Source: Opitutus sp. (GTDB lineage Bacteria; Verrucomicrobiota; Verrucomicrobiia; Opitutales; Opitutaceae). From it: 64,000 nt of DNA. The notes beneath the pieces were generated by a model. It made no database searches. It was not told where the DNA came from and saw only the letters and a list, made by a program, of their open reading frames with translations. Of the stretch, positions 8,568-17,367 are shown piece after piece (position 1 is the stretch's first letter; every line of letters begins with the position of its first letter). The stretch spans positions 930,001 to 994,000 of the forward strand of contig JANPZY010000001.1 in NCBI GenBank assembly GCA_024707325.1, in the 5' to 3' direction. Position numbers and translations under genes: made by a program.

Positions 8568-10509
8568 CTGCGCAAAAAAGACCGCCGACGATCAGCTTCT
8601 CGGATTGGATCGCGAGCGCCGAGACGCTGCCGTTGATGCCGGCCTCGAACTTGGGGTCGAGTTCGCCGTTCGCCTTCAAAGCGGCGATGCCGTAGTGATA
8701 GGCCCCGCTCTTCCCGTTTGGCTGCAGCAGCGTGAAGTCGCCGCCGATGAACATCGTGCCATCCGAGCGAAGCGCAATCGCGTGCACCGCGCCGTCGGCA
8801 TTGGGGTTGAAGTCCTTATCGACCGTGCCGTCCTCGTTCAGACGCATGATGTAGCGGCGCGTGGTCGTGTCGGAAGAACCGTTGGGACGCAGCACCGTGA
8901 AGCTGCCGCCCACGAGGATCTTCTTGTCCGGCTGCACCACGATGGTGGAAACGGTGCCGTTCGTGTTGGGATCGAAGCCGGTATCGACGGAGCCGTCGGT
9001 GTTGAGACGAGCGATGTAGCCGCGGACCACGTTGTTCACCACCGTGAAGCTGCCGCCGATCAGAAGTTTACCGTCGGCCTGCTGCACGATGCTGAAGACG
9101 CGGCCGTTGGTGCTGCCCTTGAAGTTCCCATCCACGCCCCCGTTGGCATTCAGCCGCGCGATGCCTGAGCTGCTCTTGCCGGCGACGCTCGTGAAATCAC
9201 CGCCGAGGAGAATCTTGCCATCCGACTGCACCGCCACCGCCGAGGCCCGGCCGACCGAGCCCGGATCGAGGTTGGTGTCGATACCGCCGCTGCGGAGCAC
9301 GCGGGCGACGTTGCTGCGGCTGATGCGCTTGGCAGCGCTATCCACCATCGCGGAAAAACCGCCGCCGAAGATCACGCTGCCGTCGGCTTGGAGCGCCACG
9401 GCGTTGACGTAGTAGTTGAACGACGGGTCAAAGCTGGAATCGATCGCGCCGCTCGGCAGGATGCGGGCCGCGTAACTGCGCGCCGCACCGCCCGTGCCCG
9501 CCACCGCCGTGAAGCGACCGCCGATCACGATCCGACCGTCACCTTGAACCGCCACCGCGAACACCGGGCTGTTGGGAGCGGCGGTGAAGGACGTATCGAT
9601 CGAGCCATCCGAATTTACGCGGGCCACGTTGTTGCGCGTGACCGAGCTGCCGCTCGACGGATTGAGGCTGGTGAACGCACCGCCGATGATGATCCGCTGA
9701 TCGGGCTGCACTGCGATCGCGTTGACGGCGTTGTTGACCTTGAGATTGAAGCTCGTGTCGACCGTGCCGCTGAGATTCAGGCGGGCGAGACGGTGGCGCG
9801 TGATTTCGCTGCTGCGGCCATTGGGTTGCACGGTCGTGAAACCACCGCCGACGAGCAACTTACCGTCGGCCTGCTGCGCGAGCGCAAGCACGAGGCCGCC
9901 GAAATTGGGATCAAAGGTCTTGTCGAGCGAGCCGCTCGCCGTGAAGCGCGCGATGCGGTTGCGCGTGACGGCCTTGCCCGAGCCGCCGGGTTGCACGGTC
10001 GTGAAGCCGCCGCCGATCACGATCTTGCCATCCTGCTGCACCAGAATCGCACGCACGTCGGGCACGAGTCCGCCGCCCACGTTGGGATCGAAGCTGTCCA
10101 CGGAGCCGCTGGCGCTCAACCGCGCCACATAGCCGCGCTTTTTGCTGCCGATTTTGGTGAACTTGCCACCGATGAGAATCTTGCCATCCGGCTGCAGCGC
10201 GATCGCCTGCACGCGGCCGTTGACCTTGGGTTTGAAGGACTCGTCCAGCGTGCCGTCGATGTTGAAGCGCGCCAGGTTGCTCACCGCGATCTTCGCGCGC
10301 GCGCCGTTGGGCTTCGCCGACGAGAACTCGCCGCCCACCAGGATCTTGCCGTCGGGCTGCACCGCCACCGCGTAAACGGTTCCATTGACGTTCGGATCGA
10401 ATGCGTCAGCCACCGACTGGGCGCGCAAAACCGGGGCCGCGATCATCAGCACCAGACCTAGCCAACTCAAGGTGCGCACCGCGGAGCGGAAAACAGGGAC
10501 AGTGAACAT
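8293..10509 (-). CDS. Delta-60 repeat surface protein, N-terminal segment with signal peptide
   Basis: The protein starts with MFTVPVFRSAVRTLSWLGLVLMIAAPVLRAQ, a cleavable signal peptide, at an ATG at 10509; an in-frame TTG further up is less likely. About a dozen delta-60 repeats follow (FDPNVNGTVYAVAVQPDGKILVGGEF type). True coding follows this frame to about 8580, and the open frame then runs on to 8293 as a shadow. The family is secreted or surface-bound in bacteria with large genomes, and its repeats are predicted to form propellers. Substrate or partner is unknown. The 260 bp upstream (10549-10810) contain no recognised riboswitch and no clear Shine-Dalgarno sequence. Confidence 0.8.
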   Translation of the reverse strand: MFTVPVFRSAVRTLSWLGLVLMIAAPVLRAQSVADAFDPNVNGTVYAVAVQPDGKILVGGEFSSAKPNGARAKIAVSNLARFNIDGTLDESFKPKVNGRVQAIALQPDGKILIGGKFTKIGSKKRGYVARLSASGSVDSFDPNVGGGLVPDVRAILVQQDGKIVIGGGFTTVQPGGSGKAVTRNRIARFTASGSLDKTFDPNFGGLVLALAQQADGKLLVGGGFTTVQPNGRSSEITRHRLARLNLSGTVDTSFNLKVNNAVNAIAVQPDQRIIIGGAFTSLNPSSGSSVTRNNVARVNSDGSIDTSFTAAPNSPVFAVAVQGDGRIVIGGRFTAVAGTGGAARSYAARILPSGAIDSSFDPSFNYYVNAVALQADGSVIFGGGFSAMVDSAAKRISRSNVARVLRSGGIDTNLDPGSVGRASAVAVQSDGKILLGGDFTSVAGKSSSGIARLNANGGVDGNFKGSTNGRVFSIVQQADGKLLIGGSFTVVNNVVRGYIARLNTDGSVDTGFDPNTNGTVSTIVVQPDKKILVGGSFTVLRPNGSSDTTTRRYIMRLNEDGTVDKDFNPNADGAVHAIALRSDGTMFIGGDFTLLQPNGKSGAYHYGIAALKANGELDPKFEAGINGSVSALAIQSEKLIVGGLFCAGGRQRSDLRARKYRADEFRRQNRPGFQSPLRRTRGLLGGASGRQDRGRRRLHDRGRARVLRFDARSPLRRALEQRWRAGQRLQSRFRFPLG

Positions 10510-10810
10510 ATTGGGATACGAAAGGGAAGAAACGGAAAGTGACAGCAAGGGACCCGGAAGACGGAAGCGTCAGGAGTTCTCCCCGATACGGGTGCCCATG
10601 ACAAGCCTCGTGCTCGCCTGTTGGCAAGCTCCCCGGAGCACGAAGCAGGATCGGTCAACGCGGAAATCCACGAGGCGCCCTTAGTGCCCCGCCCGATTTA
10701 CGAAGTTCCGGGAAAATACCCTCCCGCGGTCCGGACATCCCACCGGGTGCGACCCGCTCGCCTAAGATTTACTGCGGTCACACGTAGTCTTTGCTCACTC
10801 CTCCTTCTTC

Positions 10811-12448
10811 ATGAAACGCACCCTGCTCCTCCTGCCACTGATTGTCGCCACGGTGTTTGGCCAGCCGCTCACCCCCGACTCCACGCTCCGCGAAGTCACC
10901 GTTTACCTCGACCGCGCCGTCCTCACCCGCACGGCCACGGTCGACCTACGCCAGACCGGCATCGTCGAAATCGCTTTCGAAAAACTGCCCGCCCAACTCG
11001 TCGAGGGCAGCCTGCAAGCTTCCGGCCAGGGCGAAGCCGCCGCCACGCTGCTCGATGTTTCCACCCGCGCGACCTATCTCGAGGCCGCCGCGAACCCGCG
11101 CGTAAACGCACTCGAACAACAACTGCGCGATCTCGCCCACCAGGAGCGCACGCTCGCCGACCGCGCCACGCTGCTCAACCAGCAGCGCGACTACGTGCTC
11201 CGTATCCAGACCGCCACCACGCAGCCGCCGAAAGAGGGCACGCCGATCACCTCGCTTGAGGTTTGGACGCGCATGCTCGCGTTTTCCGAAGAGCAGCTCG
11301 CCAAGTTCGCCGCCGAACAACGCACACTCGACGCCGAGCGCGAGGAACTGAAAGCCCGACGCGACGCGCTCGAGCGCGAACTCTCCGATCTTCGCAGCGC
11401 CAGTGGCCGCAGCTACCAGACCGCCGTCGTGCGCCTCGACGTCGCTTCTCCGGGCACGCTCGAACTCACGGTTCGCTACGCCGTCTTCGGGGCGAGTTGG
11501 ACACCCACCTATGACGTTCGCGCACGCAGCACCGAGCGCACAGTCGAAATCGGCTACGCCGGCCTCGTGCGCCAGTCCACCGGCGAAGACTGGAGTCAAG
11601 TCGCCCTCACGCTCTCCACCGCGCGTCCGTCGCTCGGCGGCGCCGCGCCGGAACTCTCGCCTTGGATCGTGCAACAGCGGCCGACCGAAGCCGACGCGGT
11701 GATCCTTTCAGGCTTCGGCGCCGAATCCACTCGAGATAGAACCCCCCGCGCCCTCGCCGCCGCGCCCGCCGCCCGTCAGGAGAAGCTCTCCCGCCCGGTC
11801 GCCGTCGCCACCGCTCGCGTCGAGTCCCAGGCGACTTCGGCAACGTTCCGCATCGCCGCGCCTGCCACGATCCCGGCCGACAACGCTCAGCACAAAGTCC
11901 CCGTATCCAAAATCTCGCTACAAGCCGACTCGACTTACCAAAGCACGCCCAAGCTCCTCCCCGCCGCGTTTCTCACCGCCCGCGTGACCAACTCCTCCGA
12001 GTTTCCCCTGCTCGCCGGTCGCGCGCAGGTGTTTCTCGACGACATGTTCGTTGCCAGCACCGATTTCCGCAGCGTCATGCCGGGCGAGAAGTTCGACCTC
12101 GCGCTCGGCGCCGACGACGGCGTTTCCGTGAAGCGCAAACTCAACAACCGCTTCGTCGAGGACACCGGACTCGTCTCCCGCGGCCGCCGCGTCACCTACG
12201 ACATCACGCTCACGGTGCAGAACAACAAGTCCGTGCCCGTGAAACTCACGCTGCAGGACCAGCTCCCCGTCTCGCGACACGAGAAGATCGTCGTCAAAAC
12301 CCTCGCGCCTTCCGAACGCGAACTGAAACCCGACGCCGATGGCGTGCTCAAGTGGCAGCTCGATCTCAAACCCGGCGAGAAACGGGAGCTCCCGCTCAAG
12401 TTCAGCGTCGAACATCCTAACGATCTGCCGGTCAGCGGGCTGGAGTAA
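10811..12448 (+). CDS. Mucoidy inhibitor MuiA-like protein (DUF4140/DUF4139)
   Basis: The protein has 545 residues with a short signal peptide (MKRTLLLLPLIVATVFGQ). The N-terminal DUF4140 region (LREVTVYLDRAVLTRTATVDLRQTG) is followed by a coiled coil at about residues 100-195, rich in E/A/R/L. The DUF4139 region begins at LELTVRYAVFGASWTPTYDVRA and includes GEDWSQVALTLSTARPSL. The C-terminal beta domain has YDITLTVQNNKSVPVKLTLQDQLPVS. Members are exported proteins of unknown molecular function; the name comes from an effect on mucoid phenotype. The PqiA-like gene follows after 61 bp and could be cotranscribed. Confidence 0.85.
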   Translation: MKRTLLLLPLIVATVFGQPLTPDSTLREVTVYLDRAVLTRTATVDLRQTGIVEIAFEKLPAQLVEGSLQASGQGEAAATLLDVSTRATYLEAAANPRVNALEQQLRDLAHQERTLADRATLLNQQRDYVLRIQTATTQPPKEGTPITSLEVWTRMLAFSEEQLAKFAAEQRTLDAEREELKARRDALERELSDLRSASGRSYQTAVVRLDVASPGTLELTVRYAVFGASWTPTYDVRARSTERTVEIGYAGLVRQSTGEDWSQVALTLSTARPSLGGAAPELSPWIVQQRPTEADAVILSGFGAESTRDRTPRALAAAPAARQEKLSRPVAVATARVESQATSATFRIAAPATIPADNAQHKVPVSKISLQADSTYQSTPKLLPAAFLTARVTNSSEFPLLAGRAQVFLDDMFVASTDFRSVMPGEKFDLALGADDGVSVKRKLNNRFVEDTGLVSRGRRVTYDITLTVQNNKSVPVKLTLQDQLPVSRHEKIVVKTLAPSERELKPDADGVLKWQLDLKPGEKRELPLKFSVEHPNDLPVSGLE

Positions 12449-12509
12449 CCAAACGCTCTCGTGGTGCCGCCTCCACCGGCGGCGCCGCGACCGTCGGGTT
12501 TCTCTTCCC

Positions 12510-13061
12510 ATGTCTTCGACCCGCAAACTCTCGCTGCCCCGACTTCCGCGTTCCCGCTCGGCGGACGCATCCACCGGTTCGTTCACCTCGGAGCGCGCGA
12601 TTCCATTTCTGCTTACGCTGGCGGCGCTCAGTTTTCTCGTGGGCGTTTTCCTGCCGTTCTTCCACGTCACCAAGTTCTGGCTCTTCGACGACGCCGTGTC
12701 GGTCGTGGGCGGCATCCTCACGCTGCTGCACGAAGGCGAGTATTTCCTCTTCGTGATCCTCACGCTCTTCACGCTGATCTTTCCGTGCGTGAAACTCGCC
12801 CTGCTCACCTTCACGTGGCTCGAACGCGAACACGATCTCCTCCGCGTCCGCCGCCTCCACGGCTGGGTCGAGCATCTGGGCAAATGGTCCATGCTCGATG
12901 TCTTCGTCGTCGCGATCCTCATCGTCGCGCTCAAATCCGCCTCCGTCGCCGCGCTGCACGTCGGGCCCGGTCTCTATCTCTTCACCTGCTCGGTGCTCGC
13001 CACCCAGACCGCCTCGGCGCTCGTATCCAGAATCCTGATGCACGCCCTGCGCTCCATGTAG
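12510..13061 (+). CDS. Paraquat-inducible protein A-like integral membrane protein
   Basis: The protein has 183 residues. After a basic N-terminus of about 30 residues it has four hydrophobic segments (FLLTLAALSFLVGVFLPFF, YFLFVILTLFTLIFPCVKLALLTF, MLDVFVVAILIVALKSASVAAL, LYLFTCSVLATQTASALVS). The GKWSMLDVFVVAIL block is the conserved core of the PqiA/LetA family. Relatives work with MCE proteins (PqiB/LetB) in envelope lipid transport. Here it is a single short domain and no MCE gene is next to it, so its partner is unclear. ATG at 12510 was chosen as the first start that does not overlap the MuiA-like gene. Confidence 0.75.
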   Translation: MSSTRKLSLPRLPRSRSADASTGSFTSERAIPFLLTLAALSFLVGVFLPFFHVTKFWLFDDAVSVVGGILTLLHEGEYFLFVILTLFTLIFPCVKLALLTFTWLEREHDLLRVRRLHGWVEHLGKWSMLDVFVVAILIVALKSASVAALHVGPGLYLFTCSVLATQTASALVSRILMHALRSM

Positions 13062-13064
13062 GAA

Positions 13065-13096
13065 CGAAAAAAGCCACGACGCCGAAGCGCCGTGGC
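13065..13096 (-). terminator. Terminator of the outer-membrane barrel gene
   Basis: The inverted repeat GCCACGACGC-CGAA-GCGCCGTGGC (13073-13096, one mismatch) is followed in the minus direction by a T6 tract. It lies about 50 bp past the stop of the minus-strand gene ending at 13147 and just beyond the convergent pqiA-like gene. Confidence 0.75.
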
Positions 13097-13146
13097 CTTG
13101 AGTGAACATCTTCCGGCCGCCCTCGCAGGCGAATCCGGAAAACGGA

Positions 13147-13794
13147 TTAGAAGCGGTAAGCGATACCGATCGCGCTTTCGAGGGAGTTACCCACGGTGCC
13201 TTCGGTCACATCATACTGCAGGCGGCCGGTGACGGCCCACTCGCGGGTGAGGTGATACGAAGCCAGCACGCCGGCCTGGAGCTCGTTGGCATTGTAGCTG
13301 GCCGCGCGGGCAAAGTTCACATACGGCGTGAACGAAGCCTGGCCGACAACGAACTCGACTCCCGTGCCGACCTTGTAGGCGAACGAGTCGTCCTTGGCGG
13401 CGGCGGTCGCCGTGGTCGCACGATCCCAGACCCAGCCGGCGCCGGCGGTCACGAACGGCTTGCCCCACGAAAACGCCTTGTAGGCGGTCGCGTTGAAGTT
13501 CAGCTCCTGCTCAGTGAGGCGCGCAGCACCGGTGCCGCGCGTCCACGAGTAGTCGCCGCCGAGATCGATATTGGCCGTGAGCGGCTGATTGTAGGCGACG
13601 GTGAAGCCGGTCGCATACGCGGGATCGCTCTTATGCAGATCGTAGTAGTTGCCCTCGATCGCAGTGTAGCGGGTGCCGAGGAGGCCGCCGGTCACGACGG
13701 AGTCCGACGCCTCTTGGGCGAAGGCCGAAGCCGTGAGGCCGAGCGAAGCCGCCGCGGCGAGAATGAAGGATTTCAAGGTAGTGGTCTGTTTCAT
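13147..13794 (-). CDS. Outer-membrane beta-barrel protein
   Basis: The protein has 215 residues with a signal peptide (MKQTTTLKSFILAAAASLGLTASAFAQ). The rest alternates polar and aromatic/hydrophobic residues as in beta strands (ANIDLGGDYSWTRG, KPFVTAGAGWVWDR, SFTPYVNFARAASYNANELQAGVLASYHL) and ends in YRF, the C-terminal aromatic signature used by the BAM machinery. Size and pattern suit a small 8-stranded barrel of the opacity/OmpW-like kind. Function is not identifiable. It is divergent from the peroxiredoxin gene across 202 bp. Confidence 0.75.
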   Translation of the reverse strand: MKQTTTLKSFILAAAASLGLTASAFAQEASDSVVTGGLLGTRYTAIEGNYYDLHKSDPAYATGFTVAYNQPLTANIDLGGDYSWTRGTGAARLTEQELNFNATAYKAFSWGKPFVTAGAGWVWDRATTATAAAKDDSFAYKVGTGVEFVVGQASFTPYVNFARAASYNANELQAGVLASYHLTREWAVTGRLQYDVTEGTVGNSLESAIGIAYRF

Positions 13795-13996
13795 GTTTGG
13801 TTTGGTCTTTGGTCTGTCTCCCATCCTTCCGGGCTCGCACCCGCAAAAATGGGGGCGGGGTTTGACCGCAAAACAACCACTCGTTCCACCGAAAAACTTG
13901 CTCGGATCGTAACTTTTAGACGGAACATTTTGCCCCGTCTCCACCGGCATCAAATTTGCAATTTCCCGTATCCAAAATATCGATTCAGGCCACCTT

Positions 13997-14513
13997 ATGA
14001 AACTCCGACTCCTGCTTATAATGTCCGCCTTCGCCGCTCTGTTTTCCTTCGCCCGTGCCGAACCGCTCAAGGTCGGCGACGCCGCTCCCGCCACCACGGG
14101 CATCACCGAGACCGGTGCCACGCTTCAATTTTCCGACGTGTATTCAAAACAGCCCTACACGCTCGTTTATTTCTACCCGAAAGCCGGCACCGCCGGCTGC
14201 ACCGCGCAGGGCTGCTCGCTGCGCGACTCCTACGAAACGCTCACGAAAAAAGGCGTCGCCGTCATCGGCGTGAGCCACGACACCGTTGAAGCCCAAAAGA
14301 AGTTCAAGGAGGAGCAGCGCTTCCCCCTTCACGCTCATCGCCGACACCGAGCAGACCGTGATCAACGCCTTCGGCGTCCCCGCCAGCGGAGGCTACGCCG
14401 CCCGCCAGGCCTTTCTGATCAAGGACGGCAAAATTGTCTGGGCCGATTATTCCGCCAGCACTGCCGAGCAGGCTGCCGACGTCCTCAAATTCATCAACGG
14501 CGCGAAAAGCTGA
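13997..14513 (+). CDS. Periplasmic peroxiredoxin (AhpC/TSA, BCP-like), one-base frameshift
   Basis: A signal peptide (MKLRLLLIMSAFAALFSFARA) precedes a thioredoxin-fold peroxiredoxin. YFYPKAGTAGCTAQGCSLRDSY contains the peroxidatic Cys with a second Cys five positions on, the BCP arrangement. The frame breaks at C5, 14323-14327. Removing one C joins EEQRFPFTLIADTEQTVINAFGVP, as expected, and the tail KDGKIVWADYSAS follows to the stop at 14511. The corrected length is 171 residues. The role would be reduction of peroxides in the periplasm. The break is most likely a sequence error, as similar ones occur across the window. Confidence 0.8.
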
Positions 14514-14552
14514 CCTCGACGCCCGAAGCCTCTTTTTCTCTAACCACCACAA

Positions 14553-14579
14553 AGCCCGGCCTCCCCGCCGGGCTTTTTT
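14553..14579 (+). terminator. Rho-independent terminator after the peroxiredoxin gene
   Basis: The stem AGCCCGGC / GCCGGGCT with a CTCCCC loop is followed by a T tract (to 14579), 40 bp past the stop codon. Confidence 0.85.
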
Positions 14580-14615
14580 CGCGCCCACCCACCCTCAAAA
14601 ACAGCCAGTCCCATT

Positions 14616-14634
14616 TGAACCGTAATACGGTTCA
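14616..14634. repeat. Palindrome type 1 (GAACCGTAATACGGTTC)
   Basis: TGAACCGTA-A-TACGGTTCA is a perfect 9+1+9 palindrome between convergent genes, between a terminator and an 11-bp array. The 17-bp core recurs exactly at 20065-20081 (as its complement) and 30437-30453. Confidence 0.85.
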
Positions 14635-14725
14635 TTCTTTTGTAACCAAATACTGTTTATTAGTTAGTGCGACGCTCAACTTCACATTGAGACCCAGCCC
14701 ACAGTCGCGGATGCAATCGCACGCG

Positions 14726-14890
14726 GTCATGACACTGTGCGCACCGTGTCCCGACCGGAGCCGCACTTTGGCGCGACCGTGTTCGGACCTTGGCTCGACC
14801 CGGTCCGCACTTGGGTGCGACGTGGTGCGGACATGGGCGCGACTCGGGACGCTCTTTGTCCCGACTCGGTGCGCACTCGGTCACAACTCG
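14726..14890. repeat. 11-bp degenerate tandem array, about 15 units
   Basis: The stretch divides without gaps into 11-mers such as GTGCGCACCGT, GTCCCGACCGG, GTTCGGACCTT, GTCCGCACTTG, GTGCGGACATG and GTGCGCACTCG. The last unit overlaps the stop codon (14881-14883) of the minus-strand gene, so the array starts exactly where that gene ends. See the finding on the array family. Confidence 0.8.
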
Positions 14891-15821
14891 TCGTCGGGTG
14901 ATGCGCGCAGCAGGCCGGCGCGCGGATCTTCTCGCACGCGTGCGATCCAGTCGCCGATGAGCGGATTGCGCGCGAGGGTTTCGCGCGGCCACGGTGCCGC
15001 AACGAGATCGATCACGCGCAGCGCGCCGTCTTTCGCACGGACGAAATTGCGCGCGTGCAAATCGCCCACGAGCCACGGACGTCCGTCGACAAACAAGAGC
15101 CGCGGGTGATCGCGATTCGCGCGCAGAAAGCGCGAGGGGATTACGATCAATCCATCGGGGAGCACGCCGGAGACGTCGTCGCCCTGCGGCAGCGGTTCGC
15201 CGAGCGCTTGCTTCGCGACAACAATGCCCTCGGGCGTGACGGCGACCACTTCCGACGGCATGCCGTCGAGCAGCTCGATGAGCATCAGTTTCTCGAGCAC
15301 GCCGCGGTAGCTGCCGAGGTGCGCAACGGCGCGGAGCGCGGTTTCCTCTCCCGGTTCGAAATCGAAAACGCTGCCGATGCGATGACCCTCGAGCGGACGG
15401 AAAAATTTATACACGGAGCCGTCGTCTGCGACGAACGCCCATGCTTCGACCCCACCGCCGATGCGGCGCAGGTGCGGATTGCTTTCCTCAAGCGGATTTT
15501 CCGCGGCTCCGTTGAAACCGAAATCCTCGAGCCGGCAGAGCGGAAGCACGTCGCGCCACGCGCGGATGGCCGCGCCGAGCTGCGCCCAATCGCCGCCCGC
15601 GCCTTCGAGCAGGCTTACTTCGTCTTCGGCGAGGAGGAAGAGATCGCGGTCCGAATCTGAGCGGAGACCGCATTGGGCTGCTGCCGCGCCCACGCGATCG
15701 AGCGCTTCCAGTCGTCGCTGGTGATCGTGTTGAAGAGCGGCTCGGCCTTGCGCGTCAGGGAGGCTCCGGCCGCGGATGCGCGTGGGTTTTCGGGTGAAGG
15801 CATCTTGCATGGGTCGGCCAT
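14881..15821 (-). CDS. Kinase-like fold protein of unknown function, one-base frameshift
   Basis: The corrected protein has about 313 residues. LVGDLHARNF...GALRVIDLVAAPW resembles the catalytic HxDxxxxN loop and the metal-binding Asp of eukaryotic-type or aminoglycoside kinases. SVYKFFRP and VLEKLMLIELLDGMPSEVV would be the N-lobe and hinge. G/C at third positions shows that the N-terminus is MADPCKMPSPENP...FNTITSDDWKRSIAWARQQPNAV, in another frame. Adding one G at the GG near 15650-15653 joins it as SAQIRDRDLFLLAEDEVSLLEG. The substrate is unknown and the family name cannot be fixed by eye. An 11-bp array begins at its stop codon. Confidence 0.6.
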
Positions 15822-15903
15822 GCGCGAAACGTCACGACCGCCGCGGCGGTTGGCAAAGGCAATTTGCCAACATGTTATTCGCAGCGGCGCTCGCGCGGAG
15901 AAA

Positions 15904-17232
15904 TCACGCGGCGGGCTCCGTGGTTTGCGGGGGCAGTTGGGCCACGAGGACCTTGTCCACGCGGCGGCGATCCATGTCGACGACCTCGAAGCGCCAGCCT
16001 TCCCAGGTGAAGAAATCGCCCGCCTGCGGGATGCGGCCGAGCTGCGTGAGCATGAGTCCGCCGACGGTCTGATACTCGGCGTCCTTCTCGTGCGGGAGCT
16101 CCCCGGTGAAGCCGATGGTTTTCTTGAGATCCTCGATCGTAAGAGTCGCGTCGATAAGCCAGGAGCCGTCGTCGCGGCGCTTGGTTTCGGGCTGATCGAG
16201 GCGGCCGCGCTCGGGCAGATCGCCGACGATCGCCTCGAGCACGTCGATGAGCGTCACGAGTCCCTGGACGGCGCCAAACTCGTCCACGACGATCGCGATG
16301 TGGCGGCCGGATTTCTTGAACTGCTCGAGCAACTGGATCGCGAAGGTCGTCTCGCTCACGAGCAGCGGCGGCAGCAGGAGATTCTTCAACGTGGTCGGCA
16401 GACCGATCGCGGAGTGCGCCCAGAGCGCCTTCACCGCCACCATGCCGACAATCTGGTCGCGGTGCCCTTGGTAGACGGGAAAATAGGAATGGCCGCTGGT
16501 GACGATCTTGCGCCAGTTGACCTCCTCCGGCTCGTCGATGTTGAGAAACACGATCTTCGGCCGCGGCGTCATCAGCGCGGTCACCGGCTGCTGGTCGAGG
16601 GCGAGCACGCGCTCCACCATCTCTTTTTCCGCGCGGTGAAACACGCCTGCGTGCAAGCCCTGCTCGACGAGCGCACGCACGTCTTCCTCGGCGACATTTT
16701 CCGAGGCCTCGCGCGGCTTCACGCGCAAAAGTTTTTCGAGTCCGGTGGTCGCGAGATCGAGCAACCGCAGCACGGGCGAAGTGAGCCAGACGAACTTGTC
16801 CACGAACACGCCGACCCACACGGCGACCGTTTCCGGATACGCGCGGCCGATGCGCTTCGGCAGCAGATCGCCGATGAGCACCATGACCGTCGTGACTCCG
16901 AGGATCGCGATCACGAGGGCGAGGCCGTGCGTCATCGCCGCGATCGCCGGGAAATCCGCGAGCCAGAGCTCGATCACGCCGGCGATGCGCGTGCCGACCA
17001 CCACGCCGGCGATCATCGCCGACACGGTCAGCCAGAACTGCGCAAACGCCAGAAACCGCGACGGCTGCTCCACGATCGAGAGGGCGCGCGCGGCGCGGGC
17101 GCTGCCGGCATCGGCCAGTTCCTTGAGACGCGACTTGCGCGCCTTCACCACCGCAGTCTCGGCCACCGCCACGACACTGTTCGCGAAGACTAGGAAACAG
17201 AGAAAAAGGAGATCGGTGGAGAAACTGGCCAT
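15904..17232 (-). CDS. CNNM/CorC-HlyC family membrane protein with CBS domains
   Basis: The protein has 442 residues. An N-terminal DUF21/CNNM membrane domain has about four hydrophobic segments (LLFLCFLVFANSVVAVAETAVV, FWLTVSAMIAGVVVG, GLALVIAILGVTTVMVLIGDLLPKRIG). A CBS pair follows (VTALMTPRPKIVFLNID...YFPVYQGHRDQIVGMVAVKAL and HIAIVVDEFGAVQGLVTLIDVLEAIVGDL). The protein ends with a CorC/HlyC ligand-like domain (AEYQTVGGLMLTQLGRIPQAGDFFTWEGWRFEVVDMDRRRVDKVLV). The family is linked to magnesium or cobalt efflux; older annotations call it hemolysin. It stands alone on the minus strand, 120 bp after the nucleotidyltransferase gene. Confidence 0.9.
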   Translation of the reverse strand: MASFSTDLLFLCFLVFANSVVAVAETAVVKARKSRLKELADAGSARAARALSIVEQPSRFLAFAQFWLTVSAMIAGVVVGTRIAGVIELWLADFPAIAAMTHGLALVIAILGVTTVMVLIGDLLPKRIGRAYPETVAVWVGVFVDKFVWLTSPVLRLLDLATTGLEKLLRVKPREASENVAEEDVRALVEQGLHAGVFHRAEKEMVERVLALDQQPVTALMTPRPKIVFLNIDEPEEVNWRKIVTSGHSYFPVYQGHRDQIVGMVAVKALWAHSAIGLPTTLKNLLLPPLLVSETTFAIQLLEQFKKSGRHIAIVVDEFGAVQGLVTLIDVLEAIVGDLPERGRLDQPETKRRDDGSWLIDATLTIEDLKKTIGFTGELPHEKDAEYQTVGGLMLTQLGRIPQAGDFFTWEGWRFEVVDMDRRRVDKVLVAQLPPQTTEPAA

Positions 17233-17367
17233 GGAGGCGCGTGAACCCTACGCAAGGTCGCCACCTAATCAATCCTTTGCGCCGTCACGCGGGTGCGCCA
17301 CGACAAGCTCTTCGCAGGCCGGGAGCAGCGCGTCGTTTTTCCCGCGCATTTTCGCGCGATGCGCGCC

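Noticed and set aside
10549..10810. Riboswitch upstream of the delta-60 or MuiA-like gene
   Set aside because: I looked for cobalamin, TPP and cyclic-di-GMP consensus segments and found none that fit.
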